NCBI GenBank assembly: GCA_035509275.1
Contig: DATJLU010000219.1
Coordinates: forward strand, 1-64,000
DNA length: 64,000 bases
Origin: DAHUYF01 sp035509275
Lineage (GTDB): Bacteria > Pseudomonadota > Alphaproteobacteria > ATCC43930 > CGMCC-115725
Reading direction: 5' to 3'
A model generated the notes under the pieces. The model saw nothing but the letters and a program-made list of their open reading frames with translations, had not been told where the DNA came from and did no database searches. Position 1 is the stretch's first letter; every line of letters begins with the position of its first letter. Below, piece after piece: positions 1 through 9,266 of the stretch. Position numbers and translations under genes: made by a program.

Positions 1-211
1 CCTTAAGCTAATCCGATCAATGACCTACACTTACCGCAAGATATGACCGGAATTCACGCAAAACCGCCGCATCCGTCATTTCCGCGTGAGCACCGTGGGC
101 CGGACGCTCGACAGCCAGGGTGAGCAGCTACGGCGCACACGCTGTCCGAAGATTTGCCGTACAATAACCGCCCGCCAGCTCGTCAATGAGAATGCGGCGG
201 TGGAGGAGACC
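1..211. other. Left edge, no gene recognised
   Basis: This is the sequence downstream of cioB on the minus strand. I looked for a CydX/CbdX-type small subunit (about 30-40 residues with one membrane helix) directly after cioB and found none. No tRNA, clear terminator or repeat is visible. Confidence 0.5.
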
Positions 212-1225
212 TCAGTGATAACCGATATCCCGACGCGCTTTGCCGCGGAACACCCAATACGACCAGCCCGAATACATCAGTATGATCGGGAGCAAGGGCA
301 ACGCGCCCACCAGTAGGAAAGCTTGAGTGCTGGATGATGACGCTGCCTCCCATAGTGTGAAATGGTACGGGACTATCATCGGCCACAAGCTGATCGCGAC
401 GCCAAGATAGGCCAGCAGGAACAGCAAGATCGCCGCGATAAAGGGTGCGGCGTCAACCGCCCCGGAGAGCGCGCGCCAGGCCCAGACGATCACCGCCAGA
501 GTGGCGATCGGCACGGGCCAAAGAAACAGGATATTGGGCAGCGAGAACCAGCGCTCCGCAATTCGTGACTCCATTAGCGGCGTCCACAGGCTAACGACGG
601 CGATGCCGATGACGACACCGATCAGGCATGTCCGGCCCTGGCGTCGCGCCCAATCCTGCAGCGTGCCCTCGGTTTTGATGATCAGCCATCCGGCGCCGAG
701 CAGCCCGTAGCCAAAGAGCAGCGCCACCCCAATCAGGATCGAGAACGGCGTCAGGAAATCGACTGGGGTGCCGCTGAACACCCGCCCCTCGACCCGGAAC
801 CCCTGAATAAAGGCGCCGAGCACCACGCCCTGCGCGAAAACCGCGACAAACGAACCGAACTGAAAGGCACGATCCCAAAAGACGCGCCGGCCGCGATCCT
901 CGAAGCGAAACTCGAAGGCGACGCCGCGGAAGACGAGCGCGATCAGCATCACCAGGATCGGAAAGTATACAGCCGGTATGATTATGGCAAAAGCCAGCGG
1001 AAACGCTGAGAGGAGGGCGACGCCGCAAAACACCAGCCAGGTCTCGTTGCCGTCCCAGATCGGCGCGATCGAGTTCATGATAATCTCCCGATCGGCCGCG
1101 TCATGGGCAAAGCCGTGCAGCATTCCGACCCCCAGGTCGAACCCATCGAGCAGGACGTAGAGGAGCACGCCCAACGCAATGAGCAGCGTCCACACACCGA
1201 CGAAACTGAGAGCGGGCTCGGTCAT
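212..1225 (-). CDS. cioB: Cyanide-insensitive bd-type quinol oxidase, subunit II
   Basis: The 337-residue product is the second subunit of a cytochrome bd-type terminal oxidase in the inner membrane, which oxidises quinol and reduces oxygen to water. It begins with a helix containing the CydB-family stretch LLYVLLDGFDLGVGML, followed by NGNETWLVFCGVALLSAFP, both hallmarks of CydB/CioB, and has about eight hydrophobic segments. Its start overlaps the stop of the upstream cioA by four bases (ATGA), so the two are translationally coupled. The partner has the short quinol loop of the CIO subgroup, so the Cio name fits better than classical CydB. Such oxidases usually serve under low oxygen or when haem-copper oxidases are inhibited. 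The subunit identity is certain; the CIO subgroup is inferred from cioA. Confidence 0.93.
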   Translation of the reverse strand: MTEPALSFVGVWTLLIALGVLLYVLLDGFDLGVGMLHGFAHDAADREIIMNSIAPIWDGNETWLVFCGVALLSAFPLAFAIIIPAVYFPILVMLIALVFRGVAFEFRFEDRGRRVFWDRAFQFGSFVAVFAQGVVLGAFIQGFRVEGRVFSGTPVDFLTPFSILIGVALLFGYGLLGAGWLIIKTEGTLQDWARRQGRTCLIGVVIGIAVVSLWTPLMESRIAERWFSLPNILFLWPVPIATLAVIVWAWRALSGAVDAAPFIAAILLFLLAYLGVAISLWPMIVPYHFTLWEAASSSSTQAFLLVGALPLLPIILMYSGWSYWVFRGKARRDIGYH

Positions 1226-2619
1226 CGGACATCCTCGGGTTGCGGCGGCGAGGGTAGTCTACGCACCGGCATCTGCGGACGCCCCGCCTCCACCGGCGCC
1301 GGCGCCGCTTCTCCGGGGCCTCTGCGCACCAGGCCGAGCATGAAGATCACGCCGGTCGGGTAGACAAAGAGATAGGCAATGGCGTAGCAGAGCAGCGACA
1401 CGAGAACGTCGTGCCCGGCGAGCGACGGCGTCCCCGACTTCGCGGTTCGCAGCAGGCCATAGACGGTCCAAGGCTGTCGGCCCACTTCCGTGGTGGTCCA
1501 GCCGGCGAGGACCGCGAGAAAGCCGATCGGGATCGCCAGCTGGCAGGCGCGAAGGTACCACCCGCGGTCGAACAGACGGCCGCGAAGGCGCAACCACCAG
1601 CCGGCGACCACCTGGATCAGCATCAGGATTGCCAGCCCGACCATGATGCGGAAGGCGAAAAAGATGATCGCGACCGGCGGCCGCTGGTCGGCGGGAAAAT
1701 CCTTGAGGCCCCGCACGGTGCCAGAGAGCGAATGCGTCAGGATCAGACTGCCGAGATAGGGCGCCTCGATCGCATAATTGTTTTGCTCGCCACTCGGATC
1801 GGGTAGCGCGAACAGAGTGAGCGGCAGTTCGGAACCGGTGTTCCAGAGTGCTTCGATCCCGGCGAGCTTGGCCGGCTGATACCGGCGGGTATTAAGGCCT
1901 TGCTGATCGCCGATAAACATCTGCAACGGCACGAGCACGATCAGCAGCGAGAGAGCCGTCGTCATCATGACCCGTCCCTCGTCCCGAAACAGGCCGCGCC
2001 TGATCGTATAGGCTCCGACGCCGAGCACGACGAATCCGGTGGTTACATAGAAGGCAACAACAGTGTGGGCGAGTCTGTAAGGGAAGGACGGGCTGAAGAT
2101 GATCTGGAACCAATCTGTCGGATAGAACCGGCCGTTGATGATGGTGTACCCGGCCGGCGTCTGCATCCAGCTGTTTGCCGCGAGGATCCAGAATGAGGAA
2201 AAGAGCGAGCCAAGCGCGACCATTACAGCAGCAATAAAATGCGCCCAGGGCGGCACCAAGGTCCGGCCGAACAACAGCACGCCGAGGAACGCTGCCTCGA
2301 GAAAGAAAGCCGTCAACCCCTCATAAGCCATGAGCGGGCCAATGATATTTCCTGCGGCATCGGACAAGCCGCTCCAATTGGTGCCGAACTGGAATGGCAT
2401 CACTATTCCAGTCACCACCCCCATGCCGAACGCGACCGCGAAAATCCGAATCCAGAAATTCGAGACGCGGAGGTACACTGAACGTGCGGTGGTGAGGTGC
2501 AGCCCTTCAAGCAGAGCGATGTAGGATGCGGCGCCGACAGTGAAGGCGGGCAATAGGATGTGCCAGCCGATGACCCAAGCGAACTGGATTCGCGAAATAA
2601 GGAGCGGATCGAGCGTCAC
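1222..2619 (-). CDS. cioA: Cyanide-insensitive bd-type quinol oxidase, subunit I
   Basis: The 465-residue subunit I carries the haems and the quinol site. The first helix has the CydA pattern SRIQFAWVIGWHILLPAF, with His20 at the position of the low-spin haem b ligand. Further on are the family stretches GVVTGIVMPFQFGTNW, ANSWMQTPAGY and TEVGRQPWTVYGLLRT. At 465 residues it is shorter than E. coli CydA (522) because the periplasmic Q loop is short, which is typical of the CIO subgroup. It is the first gene of a two-gene operon with cioB. The roughly 450 bases upstream show no convincing FNR/FixK box (TTGAT-N4-ATCAA), so oxygen control by that route is not supported. Confidence 0.94.
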   Translation of the reverse strand: MTLDPLLISRIQFAWVIGWHILLPAFTVGAASYIALLEGLHLTTARSVYLRVSNFWIRIFAVAFGMGVVTGIVMPFQFGTNWSGLSDAAGNIIGPLMAYEGLTAFFLEAAFLGVLLFGRTLVPPWAHFIAAVMVALGSLFSSFWILAANSWMQTPAGYTIINGRFYPTDWFQIIFSPSFPYRLAHTVVAFYVTTGFVVLGVGAYTIRRGLFRDEGRVMMTTALSLLIVLVPLQMFIGDQQGLNTRRYQPAKLAGIEALWNTGSELPLTLFALPDPSGEQNNYAIEAPYLGSLILTHSLSGTVRGLKDFPADQRPPVAIIFFAFRIMVGLAILMLIQVVAGWWLRLRGRLFDRGWYLRACQLAIPIGFLAVLAGWTTTEVGRQPWTVYGLLRTAKSGTPSLAGHDVLVSLLCYAIAYLFVYPTGVIFMLGLVRRGPGEAAPAPVEAGRPQMPVRRLPSPPQPEDVR

Positions 2620-3070
2620 TTGCGCTTACCCTTCCTCTATCAGCCAACATTCCCTAGATTTGACTCGCAAGCGAGCGCCATCGTCGAGGTTTTGGTCGTA
2701 TATGGCAACACGCTTGGCGCGCGACGAAGCCCGTTGGCGCGACAAGAATCTGGGCCAGTTCACAATCTCGGCACCGTTTTGCGGGGGTCTCCGCCGTGGG
2801 ATTGACCGCGGCGACGCCTTCGCGTCCACCCCAATCTATGACGGCGTTTTCACGTCTTCGGGCGAAGCCGACGCCCAAAGTGGGCTCGGTCGGCGTAGAT
2901 GTCATTAGGCTGGCGATCGGCCCTCGCGCCGTCATGCTTTCACAATACTGATCTATCGTCAGATTACTCGATAATTGAAATGAAACTCCACCCGGTGCAC
3001 CATGTCCTGATCTGTCCAGGACGTCAGCAATGGCCGTCATAGGGCCTGCGGAATAGGGCCGTAATCTTCA
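2620..3070. other. Intergenic gap upstream of cioA
   Basis: About 450 bases lie between the cioA start and the stop of the FUSC gene. The open frames here have no recognisable protein character. A small inverted repeat, GTCCTG and CAGGAC with a 7-base loop, lies at 3004-3022. The stretch around 2940-2990 is AT-rich for this window and is where a cioAB promoter could lie. No regulator site is identified. Confidence 0.4.
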
Positions 3071-5191
3071 TCATCCGCGCGCTGCCGCGTCGAAATACGC
3101 GGCGTGCTCGATAAACGCCTCCGAGATCGCGAGCAGCCCGGCACGCGCCCGCAGAATAGCCGTGCCCGGCCGAGCCGTGAGAGCGGCGTCAAGATCGGCA
3201 AGTTTGGCCACCGCCGCTGCGCTGTTGCCGCCCGCAAGCGCCGCGAGCGCTTCATCAAGGCCTGAGCCCAAATCGACGTCGCTACAAATGTTTCGGAGGC
3301 GGATGATCTCGCAACCGACCGACAGCGCCGCCAGGAGCTGCGAGCGTTGCAGCGGCGTGGCCGGGTCCGGCAGGACGGAGAGGCGGCCATAGACGCGATC
3401 CTCCCAGTCCTCCGGTGTCTGGGGAAGTTTGCCTCTCGCGAGGCGGCGGAGATCCCGTAGAGTGAGACTGAGCAGCCGATGGGCCCGCGCTGCCGGAGGC
3501 AATAGCGGCAGCAGGCGAAACGACAGCGCCGCGCTGCCCAATCCTGCGACTGCTGCCGCTGCCCCATTATAGAATTGCTGAGTGTCGTACGTCATTTGGT
3601 TTGTCGGCGCGAGGAGAAAACAAAAGAACGCTGCTATAGCGGTAAACATTGGCGTCCGCCACGACTGGGCCACCCCTGCGCCAGCGGGCACCAGAACAAG
3701 GCCGATCGCGAGGCTAAAACCGACGAAGCTCGTCAATTTCGGCAGCACCGCGAAGCCGATGATTGCCGCAAGAGCCGCTACGAGAAAGGTGCCTATCGTG
3801 AAACTCATGGTTGCCGGATAGGCCTGGTCGCCTCTTGATGCGAACAGAATCGTCCCAATCGCCGCGAAGGTTATAGCGAAGGCCCCATTCGGCCATGCGG
3901 TGACGATCCAGAACAGCTCGACGGCACCAATCGCAACCGAGACGCGCGCGGCATCGATCAAAGGGGGGAGCCAGTCTGGCACATGCAGCCGAACACCCCC
4001 GCGACGCAGCACCGGCCGCACAAAATCCCCAACGAGGAGTGCCAGCCCATTGAGCGCGCACGAGACACCGGCCAGCACGTCAGCCGTCTGATCGACAAGC
4101 AACCGCAGCGACGGTGTGTCTGCCGATAGGGCGTTCAGCGCCGCCACGCCCTGCTCATAAATAGGACCCAGACCGACGGGGTTGGTGAGCCATCGCCCCG
4201 GATCTCCGCTCTGCAACTCAGGTCTCAGCTCGTTCGGTACGGCTTGCGACACGATCGCCGCCAGTTGCAAAGCTTCGTCATGCGTTAGCTGGGCGAGGTG
4301 AACCGCAAGGACGCGCCAAGCGGCAAGCGCCTTGAGCAAACCATCCACCGCTGCCCTTAATACCGGCGAGTTTTGACGCAGCTGGGAAGATTCTCCGATC
4401 GCCTCTTCGATAATCGTATCGAGTTCGATGACACGCCGGGCTAGCTCTTGCCGTATCGGTTGCGTCTGCGAAATTTCCGGCCCAGCCACTGCCAAGACGG
4501 CCGCGAACCTACCGATGGTCTCGGTCGCGATGGATGCAATCCGGGCGGCCAGCCGGCGATCCGCGCTGCCGAAATCGGTCCCCGCGAGGACGATGCCGGC
4601 ACATACGATGCCGATGCAAATCTCGGTGCAGCGCGTTACTGCCAGGGTAAAAGCCTCACCGTTCACACCCCCGGTCGCTCCGAGCTGGTTGCCCGCGATA
4701 ATTGCTGCCGTAACCCCGGCGAGTTGCGCCGCATGGGCCAAGAAATTGCGCAGTATTGTCGCGATAAGGGCGCATGCAGCACCCCACAAAGCCAGGCCAG
4801 CGAGAAATGCGATGCGGTCCTGTGGGAAACAGGCGGTCAGCACCACGATCGCTATTCCGCCCACGATCGTGCCGATCATGCGATACCAGCCCTTGCGCAA
4901 CGAGGCGCCAAGATGGGGCTGACAAACCAAAGCCGCCGTCGTTCCTGCCCAGTACGGATTGTCGAGCTCAAGCCAGAAGGCGATATAAAGCGAAAGACAG
5001 ACCGAAACCCATAAACGAATCCCGAAAACCAGCGGTGATCGCGTTGCTGCCCATGCGGCCTGTAACCAGCGCACAGCAATCGGCCCGTTGCCGTTAACCG
5101 AGCGCGGCAGATGCGATGCGAAATTACTGTTCGTGAAACGCCGCAAGAAGGTAGTCCTGGGCGTTGAACGGCGGTCTATTGGCGGGCACAT
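3071..5191 (-). CDS. FUSC-family inner-membrane exporter
   Basis: About 706 residues from the chosen start. Two blocks of five to six membrane helices (roughly residues 50-210 and 410-560) each precede a hydrophilic region, the layout of FUSC/ArAE proteins such as AaeB and the fusaric-acid resistance proteins. The FUSC stretch YWAGTTAALVCQPHLGASLRKGWYR-like sequence is present near the start of the first block, and a matching AFAITFAAIGTILFASRGDQ segment opens the second. These proteins export aromatic acids, often with a membrane-fusion partner; none is adjacent, though an HlyD protein lies 4 kb away. The open frame extends to 5278, but its first 29 residues are Arg-rich and unlike protein, so I use the ATG at 5191. 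A GTG near residue 68 of the long frame is also possible. The substrate is unknown. Confidence 0.8.
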   Translation of the reverse strand: MCPPIDRRSTPRTTFLRRFTNSNFASHLPRSVNGNGPIAVRWLQAAWAATRSPLVFGIRLWVSVCLSLYIAFWLELDNPYWAGTTAALVCQPHLGASLRKGWYRMIGTIVGGIAIVVLTACFPQDRIAFLAGLALWGAACALIATILRNFLAHAAQLAGVTAAIIAGNQLGATGGVNGEAFTLAVTRCTEICIGIVCAGIVLAGTDFGSADRRLAARIASIATETIGRFAAVLAVAGPEISQTQPIRQELARRVIELDTIIEEAIGESSQLRQNSPVLRAAVDGLLKALAAWRVLAVHLAQLTHDEALQLAAIVSQAVPNELRPELQSGDPGRWLTNPVGLGPIYEQGVAALNALSADTPSLRLLVDQTADVLAGVSCALNGLALLVGDFVRPVLRRGGVRLHVPDWLPPLIDAARVSVAIGAVELFWIVTAWPNGAFAITFAAIGTILFASRGDQAYPATMSFTIGTFLVAALAAIIGFAVLPKLTSFVGFSLAIGLVLVPAGAGVAQSWRTPMFTAIAAFFCFLLAPTNQMTYDTQQFYNGAAAAVAGLGSAALSFRLLPLLPPAARAHRLLSLTLRDLRRLARGKLPQTPEDWEDRVYGRLSVLPDPATPLQRSQLLAALSVGCEIIRLRNICSDVDLGSGLDEALAALAGGNSAAAVAKLADLDAALTARPGTAILRARAGLLAISEAFIEHAAYFDAAARG

Positions 5192-5499
5192 GCGATGCCG
5201 ATTGCGTGAACTTTCTGGACGCCTGCCTCCCCGTTCTCTACCGCCCGAGCGTCCCGGGCGTCCGGAGAACCTTAACACGAAGCACCGCGCTCGCCTCCAG
5301 GGCTAAGCGGCCGCTAATGATCAGACAGGAGACCTGGCCGGGGCGCGGGGCAAACGGGCAAGAGGCGCCGACAATTGACGCTCGCCAACTCGATGTTAAC
5401 CGGCGCGCTGGCCTGATTACCGCACTCACCAGCCCGACCGGTTCCTCGGCCCCGATGGGCGGCTGTTACCGAGGGTTTCGCGGCCCCTGCGTGTCGCCG

Positions 5500-5637
5500 A
5501 TCATCAACAAATCGAGCGAGCCCGAGTTTGGTGTCTTGATGGGCATACTCGACCACGACCCGAGCGCGCGGCCGACGCTCCATCGCTTTGTCGCAAGCAA
5601 GGCGCCGTGGTTCGAGATTACCGACGCTCTTCCTTAA
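5500..5637 (+). pseudogene. Remnant of a GFA-family gene (C-terminal end)
   Basis: In one plus-strand frame this segment reads EPEFGVLMGILDHDPSARP followed by a stretch containing HRFVASKAPWFEITDALP and a stop. This matches the usual C-terminus of GFA-family proteins (glutathione-dependent formaldehyde-activating-like), where a (G)TLDDP segment is followed by HIFVGSKAPWxEITDxLP. The N-terminal half with its zinc-binding cysteines (GxCxCGxV) is not present in frame: a GGCYRGF sequence lies nearby but has only one of the paired cysteines. The open frame continues upstream with no GFA character. I read this as the 3' end of a deleted gene. The region 5278-5834 otherwise holds no gene. Confidence 0.6.
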
Positions 5638-5834
5638 TTTTCCGGAGCCACCAGACTTCTGCTAAAAAAACGCGACAGATGGGGTGTGCCCAGTGCCTCG
5701 ACTGGGTACTTAGTGCTGCGCCGTATCTCGGCTTGAGTCTGGCGCTCTCGATTTGGCGCTCGATCAAGGCAGGATTATCAGCGTCGCCGGAAATGTGCTT
5801 ACTCTTGTACCTCTCTTGAGAGGAGATCCGGACG

Positions 5835-7598
5835 ATGGCGCGGTTGCTCTCGGTAAATGTGGGTCTGCCACGCGATATCGAGTGGCAAGGGAAAACCGTC
5901 CATACCGCCGTCTGGAAGACGCCGGTTCAAGGGCGCAGGATGACACGACGGCTCAACGTCGATGGCGACGGCCAAGGAGATCTGGCGGGGCACGGCGGCG
6001 AACACCGGGCAGTTTTCGTCTACCAGATCGACTCTTATCGTTATTGGCAAAACCAGCTCAGTCGAAACGACTTTACCTATGGCCAGTTCGGAGAGAATTT
6101 TACAGTCGACGGACTGGCGGACATTGAAGTGTGCATTGGCGATCATTACCGGATCGGCGATGCCTTGTTCGAGGTGACGCAGCCGCGCGTGACCTGCTAT
6201 CGGGTCGGCATCCGCATGAACGAGCCGCAGATGGCGGCACTGCTCGTCTCACACGGCCGGCCCGGCTTCTATTTCCGGGTCCTGGAGGAAGGCGAAGTCG
6301 GCGCCGGCGACGAAATCGTGAAGGTCGCGGCCGCTCCCGAGCGGGTGACCGTCGCCGAGGTCAATGCGCTGTTATATTTGCCGGGTCACCCGGCGAGCGG
6401 GCTGGAACGAGCGTTGCGTATCCCGGCATTGAGCGCCGGTTGGAGAACCTCGTTGGAGGCGCTGCTCGACCGCGAACGGAAAGGCAGCGAAACAACGGGC
6501 AACCCCGGGCTTGGCCCACCGATCGGCCCGCCCCCCGGGTGGCAAGGCTTTCGCCCATTGCGGGTGTCGCGCAAGCTGCACGAAAGCAGCGATGTCACTT
6601 CGCTCGTCCTGGAGCCGGCGGACGGTAAGCCGCTGACGGCCGCCCTGGCGGGGCAGTTTATCGTATTGCGGCTCAGGCCGCCGCCTGACGAGAGCGCTCT
6701 CCTGCGCAGCTATTCGCTGTCGGACGCGCCGAGCGAGGATCGCTATCGCGTCAGCGTCAAGCGCGAGCCGCATGGCGCCGCTGGGGCTTACATCGATACG
6801 CGGGTTCAGGTCGGCGATATTCTCGACGCGAGCGCCCCGCGCGGCAGTTTTACGTTGCGGCAGGGCGAGCGTCCCGTGGTCCTTGTCAGCGCCGGCATCG
6901 GCGCCACCCCAGTTCTCGCTATGCTGCACGCACTGGCCGTCGAGGAAACTCGGCGAAAGATTTGGTGGATTCACGGTGCCCGCAACAGCAGCGAGCATCC
7001 ATTTGCGGCGGAGGTGCGCGAGCTCCTCAAGACCTTGCCCGGAAGCCGCAGCCACATTCGTTACAGTGCGCCACAGCCAACCGATCGGCCGACTGTCGAT
7101 TTCGACAAGGTGGGGCGCGTGGGCGTGCCCGTGTTCGAGGAAATGGGCGTCCCACCCGATGCGGACTTCTACCTGTGCGGTCCAGCCGCGTTTATGAGCG
7201 GTCTGGTCGATGGTCTTGCAGGCTGGGGGGTCGCCCGTAACTGCCTACACACCGAGAATTTCGGGGCAGGCCAGTCGAAGACGCCGGGCATCGCCGCGGT
7301 CCCGCGGCGCCCGCCGCATCTGCCGGCGGAAGCCGCAGAGGTCGGGCCGCTGGTATCCTTTACGCGCAGCAATCTCACTGTCCACTGGGGTTCCGCATTC
7401 CGTAGTCTGCTCGAACTAGCCGAAGCATACGATGTGCCGGTACGCTGGTCGTGCCGCACCGGCGTTTGTCATAACTGCGAGACGGGGCTGATTTCCGGCT
7501 CCGTCATCTACCGGCCGGACCCAGTCGAGCCGCCGGCCGAGGGCAATCTGTTGATCTGCTGCAGCCAGCCCCAAGGTGACATTGCTCTCGATCTTTGA
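5835..7598 (+). CDS. MOSC domain / ferredoxin reductase / 2Fe-2S fusion protein
   Basis: The 587-residue protein has three parts. Residues 1 to about 215 form a YiiM-like MOSC domain with its 3-alpha tail; the QPRVTCYRVGIRM stretch carries the conserved MOSC cysteine that binds molybdenum cofactor or sulfur. Residues about 235-470 form an FAD/NAD oxidoreductase of the phthalate dioxygenase reductase type, with RSYSLSDAP for flavin binding, GIGATPVLAML for nucleotide binding and a CGPAAFM stretch. The C-terminal 90 residues are a plant-type 2Fe-2S ferredoxin with Cys540, Cys545, Cys548 and Cys575 or Cys576. The start is supported by GAGGAG seven bases upstream. MOSC proteins of this kind detoxify N-hydroxylated compounds or move sulfur; here the electron supply from NAD(P)H is built in. 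The substrate is not known. It stands alone ahead of the flavoprotein gene. Confidence 0.85.
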   Translation: MARLLSVNVGLPRDIEWQGKTVHTAVWKTPVQGRRMTRRLNVDGDGQGDLAGHGGEHRAVFVYQIDSYRYWQNQLSRNDFTYGQFGENFTVDGLADIEVCIGDHYRIGDALFEVTQPRVTCYRVGIRMNEPQMAALLVSHGRPGFYFRVLEEGEVGAGDEIVKVAAAPERVTVAEVNALLYLPGHPASGLERALRIPALSAGWRTSLEALLDRERKGSETTGNPGLGPPIGPPPGWQGFRPLRVSRKLHESSDVTSLVLEPADGKPLTAALAGQFIVLRLRPPPDESALLRSYSLSDAPSEDRYRVSVKREPHGAAGAYIDTRVQVGDILDASAPRGSFTLRQGERPVVLVSAGIGATPVLAMLHALAVEETRRKIWWIHGARNSSEHPFAAEVRELLKTLPGSRSHIRYSAPQPTDRPTVDFDKVGRVGVPVFEEMGVPPDADFYLCGPAAFMSGLVDGLAGWGVARNCLHTENFGAGQSKTPGIAAVPRRPPHLPAEAAEVGPLVSFTRSNLTVHWGSAFRSLLELAEAYDVPVRWSCRTGVCHNCETGLISGSVIYRPDPVEPPAEGNLLICCSQPQGDIALDL

Positions 7599-7694
7599 CA
7601 CGGTTGAAGCGGCCCCTCGTGCCTAGCCGGTACATAAAGCGATGTGAGCAACTAGTTACTACAATGATGGCTCTCACTGCTGGAGAGGCTTGTC

Positions 7695-9074
7695 ATGCCC
7701 GACTTTGACGCGATCATCATCGGCACCGGCCAGGCCGGACCATCTTTGGCATTCCGCCTAGCCGGCGCCGGGATGAAGGTGGCCGTCGTCGAGCGCGATC
7801 TCGTCGGCGGCACTTGCGTCAATACCGGCTGCACCCCAACCAAGGCCTTGGTAGCGAGTGCCTATGCCATCCGGATCGCGCGGCGCGCCGCCGAGTTTGG
7901 CGTGGTGATCGGGGGTGACATCGGCATCGACATGTGGCGGGTTAAAGCGCGCACGGATGCGATTGTGGCGGCGTCACGAAACGGCCTCACCTCGGCCCTC
8001 GAGAACGCCGCAAACATCACGCTCTACCGCGGCCACGCCCGGTTCGCGTCGCCGCAAGCAGTGGAAATCGGCGGCGAGCGGCTGCGCGCTGGACGGATCT
8101 TTATCAATGTCGGCGGGCGGGCGGTGGTGCCGCCAATGCCTGGCATAAACAAAGTGCCCTACCTAACGAATTCGTCGATGATGGAGGTCGATTTTCTGCC
8201 CCACCATCTCGTCATTGTCGGCGGCAGCTATATCGGCCTCGAATTCGGCCAAATGTACCGCCGCTTTGGCAGCCAGGTAACGATCATCGAAATGGCGCCG
8301 CGGCTCGTTCGTCATGAGGACGAGGACGTGTCGGCGGCGATCAAGTACATCGTTGAGCGCGAGGGCGTCGAAGTCAGGCTGAATGCCAAATGCATCAGCC
8401 TCGCGAAACGCGGCGACGAGATCGTCGCCAAGGTCGATTGCGCCACCGGCGCCCCCGAAGTCGCTGGCTCGCATCTGTTGCTGGCAGTCGGCCGTCAGCC
8501 GAATACCGACGATCTGGATCTCGACAAAGCCGGGGTGCGCTGCGATGAGCGTGGCTACATCATCGTCGATGATCAATTGCAGACCACTGCACCGGGCATC
8601 TGGGCTCTCGGGGACTGCAACCGCAAGGGCGCCTTCACCCACACCGCGTACAACGATTTCGAGATCGTCGCCGCGAATTTGCTCGGCCACGACCCGAGCC
8701 GGCGGGTCAGCGATCGTGTGACCGCATATGCCCTTTACATCGACCCGCCATTGGGCCGCGTCGGCATGAGTTTGGCCGAGGCACGCAACAGTGGGCGGCG
8801 GGTGTTGGCCGGCGAGCGGCCGATGACGCGCGTTGCCCGCGCCGTCGAAAAGGGCGAGACGCAAGGCTTTATGCGCATTCTCGTCGATGGCGATAGCAAA
8901 GAAATCCTCGGCGCCTCATTGCTCGGTATAGGATGCGACGAGGCTGTCCACGCGATCCTCGATATGATGTATGCCAAAGCCCCGTACACGGTCATGCAAC
9001 GCGCGATGCACATTCATCCGACGGTCAGCGAGCTACTGCCGACTATCTTTGGTGACCTCAAATCGGTAGGTTGA
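7695..9074 (+). CDS. Mercuric-reductase-like pyridine nucleotide-disulfide oxidoreductase
   Basis: The 459-residue class I flavoprotein disulfide reductase contains an N-terminal FAD-binding GTGQAG, the redox-active disulfide CVNTGC at residues 41-46, a second nucleotide-binding segment VGGSYIGLEFG, the ALGDC flavin contact, and the C-terminal dimerisation stretch ending MHIHPTVSELLPTI with the His used as acid/base in this family. It has no N-terminal heavy-metal-associated domain, no C-terminal Cys pair and no MerR/T/P neighbours, so true mercury reduction is unlikely. Proteins of this type are usually labelled FAD-containing oxidoreductase, and some resemble RclA. The start ATG has GGAGAGG just upstream. 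The gene sits between the MOSC fusion and an efflux pump, which suggests a detoxification role. Confidence 0.85.
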   Translation: MPDFDAIIIGTGQAGPSLAFRLAGAGMKVAVVERDLVGGTCVNTGCTPTKALVASAYAIRIARRAAEFGVVIGGDIGIDMWRVKARTDAIVAASRNGLTSALENAANITLYRGHARFASPQAVEIGGERLRAGRIFINVGGRAVVPPMPGINKVPYLTNSSMMEVDFLPHHLVIVGGSYIGLEFGQMYRRFGSQVTIIEMAPRLVRHEDEDVSAAIKYIVEREGVEVRLNAKCISLAKRGDEIVAKVDCATGAPEVAGSHLLLAVGRQPNTDDLDLDKAGVRCDERGYIIVDDQLQTTAPGIWALGDCNRKGAFTHTAYNDFEIVAANLLGHDPSRRVSDRVTAYALYIDPPLGRVGMSLAEARNSGRRVLAGERPMTRVARAVEKGETQGFMRILVDGDSKEILGASLLGIGCDEAVHAILDMMYAKAPYTVMQRAMHIHPTVSELLPTIFGDLKSVG

Positions 9075-9266
9075 GCCGGGCTGATCCTCGACAAAATGCG
9101 CCGGCGCTCCCCTTAGCTTCGATGGCAACAGGATGGGGCGCGTCCGGTACTTTGCAGCTCGCGCGGTGCGCCCCCTGCCGGTTGCCCGAGACGCTCCAAG
9201 TGGCACATTGCCCGACAACCCCCCGGAAATCAGGGGAATGTCTTCATAAGTACGGGGTTGGCTGCC

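Noticed and set aside
1..211. CydX/CbdX-type small subunit after cioB
   Set aside because: No short frame with a hydrophobic helix is present directly downstream of cioB.
2654..3040. 128-codon open frame upstream of cioA on the minus strand
   Set aside because: No ribosome-binding site and no recognisable protein pattern; composition looks like non-coding GC-rich DNA.
7695..9074. Mercury resistance operon
   Set aside because: The flavoprotein has the CVNTGC disulfide but no metal-binding N-terminal domain, no C-terminal Cys pair and no MerR, MerT or MerP neighbours.
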